Shown one piece after another: positions 23,064 through 31,241 of a stretch of 54,683 nucleotides of DNA. This stretch comes from Acidobacteriota bacterium (GTDB lineage Bacteria > Acidobacteriota > Terriglobia > Acidiferrales > UBA7541). The notes beneath the pieces were generated by a model. The model worked only from the letters and a program-made list of their open reading frames with translations, searched no databases and was not told the origin of the DNA. The position numbers were made by a program, and so were the translations under genes. The DNA lies in assembly GCA_003223255.1 (NCBI GenBank), contig QHYJ01000031.1, forward strand, positions 1 through 54,683, read 5' to 3'. Position 1 is the first letter of the stretch; each line of letters begins with the position of its first letter.

Positions 23064-23529
23064 GTTAGGCCGAGAGCGCGCGAAATCAGCGATTCGCACG
23101 TTGCGCGCGGAAGACGCCGGAGCGGTTGCGGAGATTTTACGTCGATCCCCAGAAGCGGTGTTTTGGCCGGAAGCCAGCGTGAAAGAAGTTCTGGAATGGC
23201 AGGGAATTCTGGGCATAGCGAGTGAGGCCGACGGAAAGCTTGTTGGGTTTCTGATTGGACGCCAGACAAGCGAAGAGGCGGAGATCTTAAACCTTGCCCT
23301 AGCTCCGGAAAGCAGGAGGAAAGGCGAAGGAGGCGCGCTCTTACAGGCGGCTGTCGAAGAGTTTCGAACGCGCGGCGTGAATCGCGTCTTTCTCGAAGTT
23401 CGCGAATCGAATGTGCCTGGAATCACCTTCTACGCGAGACACAAATTCTCCAAAACTGGTCGTCGCGAAGGGTATTACCGCGATCCCAGCGAGGCCGCCC
23501 TCGTCATGGAGCACAAACTCGTGCGATAG
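23053..23529 (+). CDS. RimI-like GNAT N-acetyltransferase
   Basis: The protein has 158 residues, ATG at 23053 overlapping the end of tsaB. GNAT fold: SAIRTLRAEDAGAVAEILRR (strand 1, helix 1), GKLVGFLIGRQ (strand 3), then AEILNLALAPESRRKGEGGA (strand 4 plus the acetyl-CoA pyrophosphate loop). LLQAAVEEFRTRG, VFLEVRESNVPGITFYARH and FSKTGRREGYYRDP follow. The 'EVRxSNxxxxxFY' segment is typical of RimI, which acetylates the N-terminus of ribosomal protein S18. The loop reads RRKGEGG rather than the usual RxxGxG/A with a second Gly, a minor change. Adjacency to tsaB supports rimI, but general GNAT specificity is hard to read, so no symbol is given. Confidence 0.85.
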   Translation: MATELGRERAKSAIRTLRAEDAGAVAEILRRSPEAVFWPEASVKEVLEWQGILGIASEADGKLVGFLIGRQTSEEAEILNLALAPESRRKGEGGALLQAAVEEFRTRGVNRVFLEVRESNVPGITFYARHKFSKTGRREGYYRDPSEAALVMEHKLVR

Positions 23530-23858
23530 CGCGAAGATTCCTCGATGTTTTTCGGCGTGAACACCGGGTGTGTCACAGGGTGTGTCACCCTATTGTTTGG
23601 ATTCCAGCGGCTTGCAGGCGGCGCTGCGGTCTGCCATGTCGGGCACGATGCTGCGGGGAATTTTCTCAAGAGCGTCCGCAACGAAGGCATCCAGCATCGC
23701 GACACAAACTGCCAAACACGATCAAGAATCCTGAACTGCAACTTAGCAAGAGGTAAGGCGGGACAGCCGTTTAGTATTTTTTCAAAGGCCTTTTGGCCTG
23801 CGCATGTAGCCGTAGATTTTGATACTGTTTCCCTCCGCTGATTCATGGGAGGACAGAA
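23530..23858. other. 330-nt intergenic region with a short tandem repeat
   Basis: No convincing gene. Open frames on both strands lack family resemblance and ribosome-binding sites. The visible structure is an 11-bp tandem direct repeat GGGTGTGTCAC at 23566-23576 and 23578-23588 (one base between). The promoter of the S9 peptidase gene should lie near the right end. Confidence 0.5.
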
Positions 23859-26222
23859 ATGGTCCACACAAGAAGCACTTCGGAGGCAGCAAGCCGCTCG
23901 GCGAGAAAGAAAACGGAGCCTGTGACCTCGTTCCTAACTGCCTTCGTCGTAGCCGTGGCAACTGTCGTCGCTCCCCCCAGCGCCCACGCCCAACTCAGAG
24001 AGTCTGCCGCGAAGCTGATCGCGCGCACGATGGGCAATCCGGAATTCCGGCCGAAGTTTTTCCGCGGCGGCGCTTGGCTGGGGAATGGCGATTCGTATCT
24101 GGACTTGGAGCCGTCCGCTTCGGGAGCCGGCAACGACATCATAAAGTACGACACCGCAACCGGCGCAAGAGAAATCCTCGTTGGTGCCAACCGCTTGATT
24201 CCCGCCGGCGAGAAAAGGCCATTGGACGTCGAACAGTACCGCCTGTCACCGGATGGACATCGCGTTCTGGTGTTTACAAACGCAAAGACCGTTTGGCGTC
24301 AGAATACGCGGGGGGATTATTGGGTCCTTGACCTGGCGAGCGGGGCTCTGCGCAAGCTCGGTGGTGACGTCCCCGCATCGAGCCTGATGTTTGCCAAGTT
24401 TTCCCCGGACAACAGCAAAGTCGGTTACGTTCGCGCGAACAACATTTATGTGGAGGATTTGGCAAGCGGAAGAATCACGCAACTGACGCACGACGGGTCC
24501 GATACGATCATCAATGGGACCTCCGACTGGGTGAATGAAGAAGAATTCGATATCCGGGACGGCTTTGCCTGGAGTCCCGACAGCCGCGCCATCGCCTTCT
24601 GGCAGTTCAACATCGCCGGCATGCGCAAGTACACGCTGATCTACGATCTTGGCGCGCCGCGCGGCGAAATTGTCACCGATATTCCTTATCCAAACCTGGG
24701 ACCGTATCCCGAAACGCTCGAATATCCGTATCCGTTGGCGGGAACGCAGAACTCCGCAGTTCGCGTCGGTGTCGTCAACGCTGCAAGCGGACCCGTCGTT
24801 TGGATGCAAACGCCGGGAGACCCACACAACAATTACATTCCGGAGATGGGCTGGGCGGATCCCGGCCACGTGCTGATTCAGCACATGAACCGGTTGCAGA
24901 ACCGGAATGAGTTTCTCCTCGCCGACGCTGTGACCGGTGCCTCGCGCACGGTGTTTGTAGACGAAGATCGGGCTTGGGTGGAGGTGAACCGTGACGTTGT
25001 CTGGATTAATCAAGGCCGCGAATTCCTAGTGCTCAGCGAGCGCGACGGCTGGCGGCATTTGTATCGCGTCGCCCACGACACCGGCAAAGCCCAACTCGTC
25101 ACGCGCGGCGACTTCGACGTCGTGACGCTGGACAGGGTCAGCCCCGACGAAACGTGGGCGTACTTGATCGCCTCGCCGGAAAATGCTACGCAGCGCTACC
25201 TCTACCGCGCCAAGCTGGACGGCACCACTGCGCCCGAGCGCCTGACGCCGAATGTGCCGGGAACGCATTCGTACACGATTTCGCCAAACGGCGAGTGGGC
25301 CTTTCACTCCTACTCCTCGTTTGATGTGCCGCCCGCTTTTGAAGTGCTGCACCTGCCGGATCACCGGGTTGCGCGAAAGACGATAGACAACGCGGCCATT
25401 GCCGAGCGCGTCAAGCCGCTCTCGGGCGGGCCCGCAGAATTTGTAAAGGTGGACGCCGGCAGCGGCCTGGCGGTGGACGCCTGGCTGATGAAGCCGCCTG
25501 ACTTCGACCCCGCAAAAAAGTATGCGCTCATTGTTTATGTCTATTCCGAGCCAGCGGGACAAACAACCGCGGATCGCTGGCCACCCATGTTTGGCCGAGC
25601 ACTGACCAGCGCGGGGTATCTCGTGGCCAGCTTTGATAACCAGGGGACGCCTGCTCCGCGGGGCCGCGAGTGGCGCAAGCTCATCTACGGAAACGTGGGA
25701 AAGCTTTCTTCGCAAGAGCAAGCGACGGCCTTGCAGTCGCTTGAAAAGACGCATTCCTATATTGACCCGAAACGCGTCGGCGTGTGGGGCTGGAGTGGCG
25801 GCGGAACCGAGACCCTCAATCTGATGTTCCGCTATCCGGACGTTTACAGCGTTGGCGTTTCCGTGGCATCGGTGCCCGATCAGCGCTTGTACGACACGAT
25901 CTACCAAGAGCGGTATCTCGGATTGCCACAGGACAGTCCGAAAGCCTATGAACAGAGCTCGGCGATCAATTTTGCTTCCGGCCTGCGCGGAGACTTGCTG
26001 GTGATTCACGGCTCCGGAGATGACAACGTGCATTTCCAGGGATTCGAATTGCTGGTGAACAAGCTGATTTCCCTTGGCAAACAGTTTGACATGCGCGTGT
26101 ATCCGGGCCGCACTCACTCCATCTCCGAAGGCAAGGGCACGAACCTGGATGTGTATACCAATGTCCTGGGATACTTTGAGGAGCACCTTCCGGCAACGCT
26201 GCCAAGTGCCGCATCTCGTTGA
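23859..26222 (+). CDS. S9 family peptidase, DPP-IV-like, exported
   Basis: The protein has 787 residues. The N-terminus has a charged start and a hydrophobic signal-like segment (VTSFLTAFVVAVATVVAPPS ... AHAQ). An eight-bladed-propeller domain follows (about 60-520), with KFSPDNSKVGYVRANNIYVE and SDWVNEEEFDIRDGFAWSPD. The DWVNEEEF acidic segment is the DPP-IV substrate N-terminus anchor. The alpha/beta-hydrolase domain has the nucleophile Ser in GVWGWSGGGTETLN (about 645), Asp in VIHGSGDDNVHFQ (about 720) and His in YPGRTHSISEGK (about 750). The classic YGGP/oxyanion segment is replaced by VYSEPAGQ. By family it removes Xaa-Pro or similar dipeptides from peptide N-termini in the periplasm. 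No regulatory neighbour. Confidence 0.92.
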   Translation: MVHTRSTSEAASRSARKKTEPVTSFLTAFVVAVATVVAPPSAHAQLRESAAKLIARTMGNPEFRPKFFRGGAWLGNGDSYLDLEPSASGAGNDIIKYDTATGAREILVGANRLIPAGEKRPLDVEQYRLSPDGHRVLVFTNAKTVWRQNTRGDYWVLDLASGALRKLGGDVPASSLMFAKFSPDNSKVGYVRANNIYVEDLASGRITQLTHDGSDTIINGTSDWVNEEEFDIRDGFAWSPDSRAIAFWQFNIAGMRKYTLIYDLGAPRGEIVTDIPYPNLGPYPETLEYPYPLAGTQNSAVRVGVVNAASGPVVWMQTPGDPHNNYIPEMGWADPGHVLIQHMNRLQNRNEFLLADAVTGASRTVFVDEDRAWVEVNRDVVWINQGREFLVLSERDGWRHLYRVAHDTGKAQLVTRGDFDVVTLDRVSPDETWAYLIASPENATQRYLYRAKLDGTTAPERLTPNVPGTHSYTISPNGEWAFHSYSSFDVPPAFEVLHLPDHRVARKTIDNAAIAERVKPLSGGPAEFVKVDAGSGLAVDAWLMKPPDFDPAKKYALIVYVYSEPAGQTTADRWPPMFGRALTSAGYLVASFDNQGTPAPRGREWRKLIYGNVGKLSSQEQATALQSLEKTHSYIDPKRVGVWGWSGGGTETLNLMFRYPDVYSVGVSVASVPDQRLYDTIYQERYLGLPQDSPKAYEQSSAINFASGLRGDLLVIHGSGDDNVHFQGFELLVNKLISLGKQFDMRVYPGRTHSISEGKGTNLDVYTNVLGYFEEHLPATLPSAASR

Positions 26223-26381
26223 AATGGTGAGACATCGTGGCTGGAATCCGTTCCTTTCAAGATTTGCTTTACGCCCGGTGGAGTACGCGCGGCGCGTAAG
26301 TCGGTGTCGAAGTCCTTCCGCGAGAAACTCACGGGCCTTTCCAGGCTAGAACGGAAACCCCAGAAACCCCCAGGTTCCCTC

Positions 26382-26409
26382 TTGACGTGGACTAGCGAAG
26401 TGGTATTGT
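26382..26409 (+). promoter_or_regulatory. Candidate sigma-70 promoter for the YdcH-like gene
   Basis: TTGACG (26382-26387) and TATTGT (26404-26409) are spaced by 16 nt and lie 52 nt upstream of the ATG at 26461. The hexamers match consensus at 5/6 and 4/6, so this is plausible rather than certain. Confidence 0.5.
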
Positions 26410-26460
26410 GCGCTCATGTAGTATTCACATTCCATTCACGAAGTCGTCAGGAGGAACGCA

Positions 26461-26717
26461 TGGCAAGCGCGCAGCGGACACCTCGGGACGTGCTTCTCCT
26501 GGCAGACGCTGAATATCAGCGTCTGGCAGAGCAGCACCGGCAGTATGAATTAGAACTTCAACGCATCTCCAAATCCCCCTACCTCAATGCAGAAGACCTC
26601 CTAGAAGAAATCAGATTGAAAAAAATGAAGCTGCACTGCAAGGATGAGATGGAGCGGATTGCTGCGCGCATCCTGCGCGAGCGGCGCGATCCAAGCAATA
26701 CCAGCTTTGCGGCATAG
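26461..26717 (+). CDS. YdcH-like (DUF465) small coiled-coil protein
   Basis: The protein has 85 residues, ATG 26461 with CAGGAGGAA 4 nt upstream. An earlier in-frame start at 26304 extends into promoter sequence and is rejected. The whole protein is predicted helical. DAEYQRLAEQHRQYELELQR and LLEEIRLKKMKLHCKDEMER match the DUF465 pattern of an 'EHxxLdxxI' helix, a short turn, then 'LKKxKLxxKDEI'. The family's molecular role is unknown. It precedes psd by about 80 nt and may be co-transcribed with the phospholipid genes. Confidence 0.8.
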
Positions 26718-26795
26718 GAAACTGTCGTAGAATGACCATGCTTGCTCGCGGCGGCCAGGCCGCGAGCGAAGAAGCGGAGGCCTATTCCCGTCAGC

Positions 26796-27488
26796 ATGGT
26801 CAAAGAAGGCTATTACTTTGGATTGCCGCTGCTGGTGTTAGGCGGCGCAGGTTTTCTCCTCGACTGGTATTTTATTGCCGCCGTCTTGGTGTTTCTCGCT
26901 CTGTTTGTGTTTTCCTTCTTCCGCGACCCTGACCGCCTCATTCCTGCGGAACCCGCTGCTGTCGTGTCGCCCGCGGACGGGCGTGTTGTGGTGGTCACGG
27001 AAGAAGAAAACGGCGGGCGTCCCGGCCAGCGCGTGAGCATCTTCCTGGCGATCTGGAACGTGCACGTGAACCGCGCGCCAGCAAGCGGAACTATTACCAA
27101 GATGGAGTACCGGCCGGGAAAGTTTTTTGCGGCCATGCGCGCACGGGCGTCCCTCGAGAACGAGCAGAACGTGTTTACGCTTAGGACCGAATCTGGGGAA
27201 ATGGTCTTTAAGCAGATTGCTGGACTCATCGCGCGGCGAGTAGTCTCTTGGAAGAAGCAAGGCGAGCAGGTCGTGTGCGGAGAGCGCATCGGGCTAGTGC
27301 GATTCGGTTCGCGCGTAGATGTTTGGCTGCCGAAAGGTGCGGAGATTCTGGTGAAGGTCGGGGAGAATGTGAAGGGCGGTTCCAGTCTGATTGCCAGGTG
27401 GCCGGGGAAACGCGAAGCCCCGCAGTCGAGCGGAAAGAATGCTGCAGAAACGGAAGCAAACCTCATCTCGACAGGGAAACGATCGTGA
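26796..27488 (+). CDS. psd: Phosphatidylserine decarboxylase proenzyme (short, PSD-A type)
   Basis: The protein has 230 residues and makes phosphatidylethanolamine from phosphatidylserine at the membrane. An N-terminal hydrophobic hairpin (YFGLPLLVLGGAGFLLDWYF, VLVFLALFVFSFF) is followed by FRDPDR, VVSPADGRVVVV (about 65) and FLAIWNVHVNRAPASG (about 95). The self-cleavage site is VRFGSRVDVWLPKGAEILVK, where cleavage between Gly and Ser would create the pyruvoyl cofactor. The GS motif replaces the LGST of longer PSDs, as is usual for this short class. ATG 26796 is preferred. A TTG at 26742 would add 18 Arg/Lys-rich residues. The stop overlaps a GTG in front of pssA (GTGA, 27485-27488). Confidence 0.94.
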   Translation: MVKEGYYFGLPLLVLGGAGFLLDWYFIAAVLVFLALFVFSFFRDPDRLIPAEPAAVVSPADGRVVVVTEEENGGRPGQRVSIFLAIWNVHVNRAPASGTITKMEYRPGKFFAAMRARASLENEQNVFTLRTESGEMVFKQIAGLIARRVVSWKKQGEQVVCGERIGLVRFGSRVDVWLPKGAEILVKVGENVKGGSSLIARWPGKREAPQSSGKNAAETEANLISTGKRS

Positions 27489-27490
27489 AC

Positions 27491-28315
27491 ATGCTCGAAA
27501 CAGAACAGCACGAGATCCCTTTCGAGGAACGGCGCTACCGGAATCAGAAATTGCGGCGTCGGGGCATCTTTCTCATCCCGAGCCTCTTCACAGTGGCTAA
27601 TTTGCTCTGTGGCTACTACGCGGTTGTGGCGGCGCTGCTAGGCGGGGCTGAGAATTTTGACCGCGCCGCAAAAGCGATTGGCTTGGCGATTCTGTTTGAT
27701 TCGCTGGACGGCCGGCTGGCGCGGCTCTTGAAGGCGAATACGGATTTCGGCGTGCAATTTGATTCGCTCGCCGACGTGGTGAGTTTTGGAATTGCGCCGG
27801 GGATCCTGGCGTACGCTTGGGGGCTGCGCGGGCTGCCGGGTGATGGCGCAGCGGCATTTCGCGAAATCGGCCAACTCGGCTGGGTGTGCTGCCTTGCTTT
27901 TTTGATCTGTTGTGCCTGGAGGCTGGCGCGGTTCAACGTGCAGGGAATGGCGCCGGGCGGTTCCAAATACTTCGTGGGCATGCCAACGCCCGCGGCTGCG
28001 GGCATGATCGCCGCGCTGGTTCACGGATTCAAACAGCCTTTACATGACTGGCGGTGGTCGGTGGCGTGGTTCATGCTTGCCGCGGGACTGGGTGCCTTGA
28101 TGACCAGCCGCATCCGCTACTACAGCTTCAAGGATGTTCCCTTGGCGCGGAAACAACGTTCTTTGAGCATTGTTCTGCTGGGCGTGATTGTAGCCGTGAT
28201 TTACGTGTACTCGGAATATGCGTTGGTTATTCTGGCCGCGTCCTATGCAACGGTCGGGCTTGGGTTGCATGTGGTTCGTTTTGTGCGGCACCGGATGGTT
28301 TCGCGGACCGCCTGA
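27491..28315 (+). CDS. pssA: CDP-diacylglycerol-serine O-phosphatidyltransferase
   Basis: A membrane enzyme that makes phosphatidylserine, the substrate of the preceding psd gene. The protein has about 274 residues with several transmembrane segments (FLIPSLFTVANLLCGYYAVV, GWVCCLAFLICCAW, WFMLAAGLGALM, LSIVLLGVIVAVIYV, and a final AASYATVGLGLHVV). The CDP-alcohol phosphotransferase signature DG-x2-AR-x8-G-x3-D-x3-D is seen in LDGRLARLLKANTDFGVQFD followed by SLAD (about residues 70-95). ATG 27491 or GTG 27485 (overlapping the psd stop) can start it. Conserved gene order psd-pssA and the tiny spacing point to one transcript. A reading that begins at 27248 runs through psd in another frame. Confidence 0.95.
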   Translation: MLETEQHEIPFEERRYRNQKLRRRGIFLIPSLFTVANLLCGYYAVVAALLGGAENFDRAAKAIGLAILFDSLDGRLARLLKANTDFGVQFDSLADVVSFGIAPGILAYAWGLRGLPGDGAAAFREIGQLGWVCCLAFLICCAWRLARFNVQGMAPGGSKYFVGMPTPAAAGMIAALVHGFKQPLHDWRWSVAWFMLAAGLGALMTSRIRYYSFKDVPLARKQRSLSIVLLGVIVAVIYVYSEYALVILAASYATVGLGLHVVRFVRHRMVSRTA

Positions 28316-28318
28316 TTC

Positions 28319-29353
28319 ATGCCTTCCATGGAAAGGGAATCCCACCGAATCGTGATTGCCGGCGCTTCCTCGCTGCTCGGCGCGGAGTTGAAGTCCTTGC
28401 TGGAAGAAAGCCAGTTTGCCGGCTGGGACTTTCGGTTGTTGGATGAAGAAGAAGCGGCAGGAACGCTGACCGAGGCCGGCGGAGAGCCCGCAGTGATTCA
28501 GCCGGTGGAAGAAGGCAGCTTCGAGAAAGCGCGCTTCGTATTCTTCGCAGGTTCCCCGGAGTTTGTCGAGTGCAACTTCCGTGCGGCTCTGGCGGCGGGA
28601 GCCGTGGTAATCGATTTCAGTGGGGGGGTCTGTACGAAGGATGATGCGCCTAATCCCTGGTTCCCGAAACTCGATGAATTCTGGGGCACTCGATTTGCGC
28701 CAAAAGCGCCCACACCCACCGCGCCAACGCATTTTTGGATTCCGTCGGCCGCTGCAGTGGCTGCCACGTCACTTTCGTTTGGATTAAAGCCGGTCGGATT
28801 GAAAAAGCTGAACATTACTTTCTTTCGGCCTGTCTCTGAGGCTGGACGAGCCGGAATCGAAGAACTCGAGAGCCAAACCGGTCAATTGCTGTCCTTTCAA
28901 TCTGTCGGGCAGCCTGTGTTCGACACGCAGGTTGCATTCAATTTGTTGGACCGTTATGGTTCCGCGAGTCGACAGAACCTCGCAGCGGTAAGGAAGGCTC
29001 TTCGTGAACAGATCAAGGAGTGCGTTCAGAATCAAGGGGCAGTGCTGCCGGCGGTCCAGGTGCTTCATGCGCCAACGTTTTACGGCATGATGTTTTCCGC
29101 GTGTGCTGAATTGGATCCCGGAATAGCGGACGCCGAATCCGTCGGCAAAGCGTGCCAGGAGGCTGGATTCTCGATAATCAAAGAAGGGGATGGTACGCCA
29201 AGCAACGTCAGTGCTGCCGGGGAAAACACGATCCAGCTTGGTGTCCCGCAGTCGGACCCAGCGGTATGCGGAGCGTGGTGGTTCTGGGGAGCGGTGGATA
29301 ATATTCGATTGCCGGCGGCGAATGCGGTGAAGCTGGCGGAGAAACTTGGGTGA
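28319..29353 (+). CDS. Aspartate-semialdehyde-dehydrogenase-like protein lacking the catalytic Cys
   Basis: The protein has 344 residues. The N-terminal Rossmann part is HRIVIAGASSLLGAELKSLL (about 9-28), with FVFFAGSPEFVECNF and AVVIDFSGGVC. The C-terminal half has the dimerisation-domain pattern LKKLNITFFRPVSEAGRAGI, QPVFDTQVAFNLLD and VLHAPTFYGMMFS. In true ASD enzymes the catalytic Cys sits in a PNC(S/T)T-like turn. Here that turn reads IPSAAAVAATSL with no Cys. The active-site His of RVPVxxGH is replaced by Met (FYGMM). This recalls USG-1-type ASD paralogues, which are not known to be enzymes. It starts 3 nt after pssA, so it is co-transcribed with phospholipid genes. Role unknown. Confidence 0.72.
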   Translation: MPSMERESHRIVIAGASSLLGAELKSLLEESQFAGWDFRLLDEEEAAGTLTEAGGEPAVIQPVEEGSFEKARFVFFAGSPEFVECNFRAALAAGAVVIDFSGGVCTKDDAPNPWFPKLDEFWGTRFAPKAPTPTAPTHFWIPSAAAVAATSLSFGLKPVGLKKLNITFFRPVSEAGRAGIEELESQTGQLLSFQSVGQPVFDTQVAFNLLDRYGSASRQNLAAVRKALREQIKECVQNQGAVLPAVQVLHAPTFYGMMFSACAELDPGIADAESVGKACQEAGFSIIKEGDGTPSNVSAAGENTIQLGVPQSDPAVCGAWWFWGAVDNIRLPAANAVKLAEKLG

Positions 29354-29361
29354 AAAATAGC

Positions 29362-29477
29362 GGCGAGTGGCGAGTGGCGAGTGGCGAGAAATGCGTGCAG
29401 GGCGACTGTCATTTCCAATCGTGCAATGCGAGGCATGCTCATGCTCTTCGTACCAAGAACTTAAAACTTAAAACTTA
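29362..29477. repeat. Two short heptanucleotide tandem repeats
   Basis: GGCGAGT is repeated 3.9 times at 29362-29388 and AACTTAA 2.9 times at 29458-29477, separated by 69 nt. Both have a 7-bp unit, so they are not codon periodic. They lie between the ASD-like gene and the LptE-like lipoprotein gene. The frame upstream of the lipoprotein start reads through them. Slippage here could change spacing or the N-terminus. Confidence 0.8.
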
Positions 29478-29487
29478 CAACTCTTTG

Positions 29488-30006
29488 GTGATACCAGGAA
29501 TTTGCGTGATTCCCCTGCTCATCGGAGCCCTCGGCGGTTGCCGGTATCACGTGGCGGGGCGAAGCGAGGCGCTGCCGAAAAGCATTCACGTGATTGCAGT
29601 TCCAGCGCTGGAAAATAAGACGACGAGCTACCGCATTGAGCAGCGGTTGACCGCCGCGACGGTGCACGAGTTTTTGGCCAAGACGCCGTACCGTGTGGTG
29701 TCCGACCCGGCCAATGGCGATGCGGTCTTGCGCGGGAAAGTGCTCAGCCTGGAAGCGGTGCCGCTGCTGTTTGACACGAGCACGGGGCGCGCCACCACGA
29801 TGCTGGTAACCGTGAAGTGCGAGGTCAGCTTCGAAGAGCGCGATACGGGAAAAATACTCTATCACACGGACAATTTTCTGTTTCGCAACCAATACGAGAT
29901 TTCCACGGATGTGAAAAGCTTTTTCGAAGAGCAGGATCCCGCGCTGGATCGCCTCGCGCAGGATTTTGCAGCGCGACTGGTGGCGGCGGTGACGGAGAAC
30001 TATTAG
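29488..30006 (+). CDS. LptE-like LPS-assembly lipoprotein
   Basis: A lipoprotein of about 172 residues. With the GTG at 29488 (TTG 29485 and GTG 29506 are alternatives) the start is a short signal ending in a lipobox: VIPGICVIPLLIGALGGCRY, Cys at about residue 18. The mature part has GGCRYHVAGR, IHVIAVPALENKTTSYRIEQ, LTAATVHEFLAKTPYRVVSD, AVLRGKVLSLE and a C-terminal LAQDFAARLVAAVTENY. This is the LptE/RlpB-type pattern: a GYHxx(G) start, 'vavp.F.N.t....ie..lt.av...f', then A-D-a-x-L-x-G. LptE plugs the LptD outer-membrane LPS transporter. No good ribosome-binding site is visible near any candidate start, and the frame stays open to 29350 through heptamer repeats. holA follows, as it does after lptE in many bacteria. 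Confidence 0.75.
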   Translation: MIPGICVIPLLIGALGGCRYHVAGRSEALPKSIHVIAVPALENKTTSYRIEQRLTAATVHEFLAKTPYRVVSDPANGDAVLRGKVLSLEAVPLLFDTSTGRATTMLVTVKCEVSFEERDTGKILYHTDNFLFRNQYEISTDVKSFFEEQDPALDRLAQDFAARLVAAVTENY

Positions 30007-30089
30007 ACCGGGGGCAACGCTTAAAGTAACGCTTGAAGTGCGTAGCTCAAGCCCACGGATGGCTGGCATGGCAAGAGAGGAAAGGCTGG

Positions 30090-31145
30090 ATGGAGCGGAT
30101 TTCGGCGAATGAGTTGATGGCCGGGCTGGAGAAAGGAAAGCCCGTCCCCGCGATCTTGCTTTTGGGAGAAGAGCCGTATCTGCGGGACAGCTGCCGCACG
30201 CTCTTGATCGAAAGGTACGTTCCGGAAGCGGCGCGTCCTTGGGCGGTGTCGCGGTATTCGGCGGAGGGCGGAGAGACGCAAGCGGCGCTCGAACAAGCGC
30301 AGACCATGGCGATGCTTTCGCCGGTGCAATTGGTTTTTCTGGAAGATGCCGAGGCCATCGAAGGCCTCGGCGAGAAAAACAGAGAAGAGGCCGTGGAGCA
30401 ACTCACGGAATATTTGGAAGATCCGGCGCCGTTCACGGTGCTGGTGATCGAAGCCACGCAACTGGACCAGCGCATGAAGTGGGGGAAGCTGCTGATGGGG
30501 AAGGCGCTGGTGGTAGAGTGCGGTCTCGGCGAAAGCTTAAACGAGCGCCAAGCCGCCGCGGCGGCGCTGGCACGAGCGATGGCCAAAGAGCAGGGCGTCG
30601 AATTCGAACGGGGAGCCGCGGAGGATTTGGCGGAGTTTGTGGCTGCGGATTTGATGCGGCTGAAAACGGAGATCGACAAGCTGGCGACGTACGCAGCGGG
30701 AAGAAAACAGATTCGTCGCGAGGACGTGAGCGCGCTGGTGGTCTCAGAAAAGACGACTACAGTTTGGGAACTGGCGGACCTGCTGGCGACGCGGCAGGGC
30801 AAGAAAGCGCTCGAATTTCTTGACCGATTGCTGCGGGAGGGCGAAGAACCGCTGCAGATGCTTGGGGCGATTACCTGGATGTATCGCAAGCTGATCGAAG
30901 CGAGCGAAGTGCGGGGCGTCACCAACGGCTGGCAAGCCGCGCGAGCGCTGGGAATGCGGCCGGAGCAGGCAGAATTGGCGTTGCAAAGCGCGCGGAAAAT
31001 TCCGAAGACGCATTTGCTCGCCGGACTAGGGGCATTGCAGCGCGCCGATGACCGCCTGAAAGGCGGCAGGGAAGATGCGCGCGCAGTGATGGAATTTTTG
31101 GTGACGGAATTGACCTGCTTTGAAGCAAAAGCCGCCCAAGGATAA
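30090..31145 (+). CDS. holA: DNA polymerase III delta subunit
   Basis: The protein has 351 residues. The clamp-loader subunit that opens the beta clamp. ATG 30090 has GAGAGGAAAGG upstream. The frame to its left (30033) is not conserved. Pattern: ISANELMAGLEKGKPVPAIL, LLGEEPYLRDSCRTLL (degenerate nucleotide-binding start), VQLVFLEDAEAIEGL, APFTVLVIEATQLDQRMKWG and VVECGLGE. Then come LMRLKTEIDKLATYAAGRKQ, IRREDVSALVV, VWELADLLATRQGKKALEFL, and the domain III collar helices with MLGAITWMYRKLI. A complete delta subunit. It follows lptE by 83 nt. A strong hairpin at 31192-31221 lies 46 nt after the stop. Confidence 0.93.
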   Translation: MERISANELMAGLEKGKPVPAILLLGEEPYLRDSCRTLLIERYVPEAARPWAVSRYSAEGGETQAALEQAQTMAMLSPVQLVFLEDAEAIEGLGEKNREEAVEQLTEYLEDPAPFTVLVIEATQLDQRMKWGKLLMGKALVVECGLGESLNERQAAAAALARAMAKEQGVEFERGAAEDLAEFVAADLMRLKTEIDKLATYAAGRKQIRREDVSALVVSEKTTTVWELADLLATRQGKKALEFLDRLLREGEEPLQMLGAITWMYRKLIEASEVRGVTNGWQAARALGMRPEQAELALQSARKIPKTHLLAGLGALQRADDRLKGGREDARAVMEFLVTELTCFEAKAAQG

Positions 31146-31191
31146 GAAAATCAAAAAACGGGAATTAACGCAGAGTCCACAGAGGACATTA

Positions 31192-31221
31192 AAGAAGGGC
31201 GGCATGGCAGCCGCCCTTCTT
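31192..31221. terminator. Bidirectional terminator hairpin between convergent holA and phosphoesterase genes
   Basis: A perfect 12-bp stem, AAGAAGGGCGGC (31192-31203) with GCCGCCCTTCTT (31210-31221), closes a 6-nt loop. On the minus strand it is followed by TTAATGTCC after CTTCTT, and on the plus strand by CGTTCGCG. The stem's own TTCTT end supplies the U-rich part. It lies between two convergent genes, where such a hairpin is expected. Confidence 0.75.
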
Positions 31222-31241
31222 CGTTCGCGACAAGAAGGATG

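Noticed and set aside
23545-23867. Possible integrase or recombinase tail in the intergenic region
   Set aside because: Neither strand gives a recognisable recombinase motif. Only the short tandem repeat is secure.
25026-26186. 386-codon minus-strand frame under the S9 peptidase
   Set aside because: Complement of a clear peptidase catalytic domain, with no recognisable protein.
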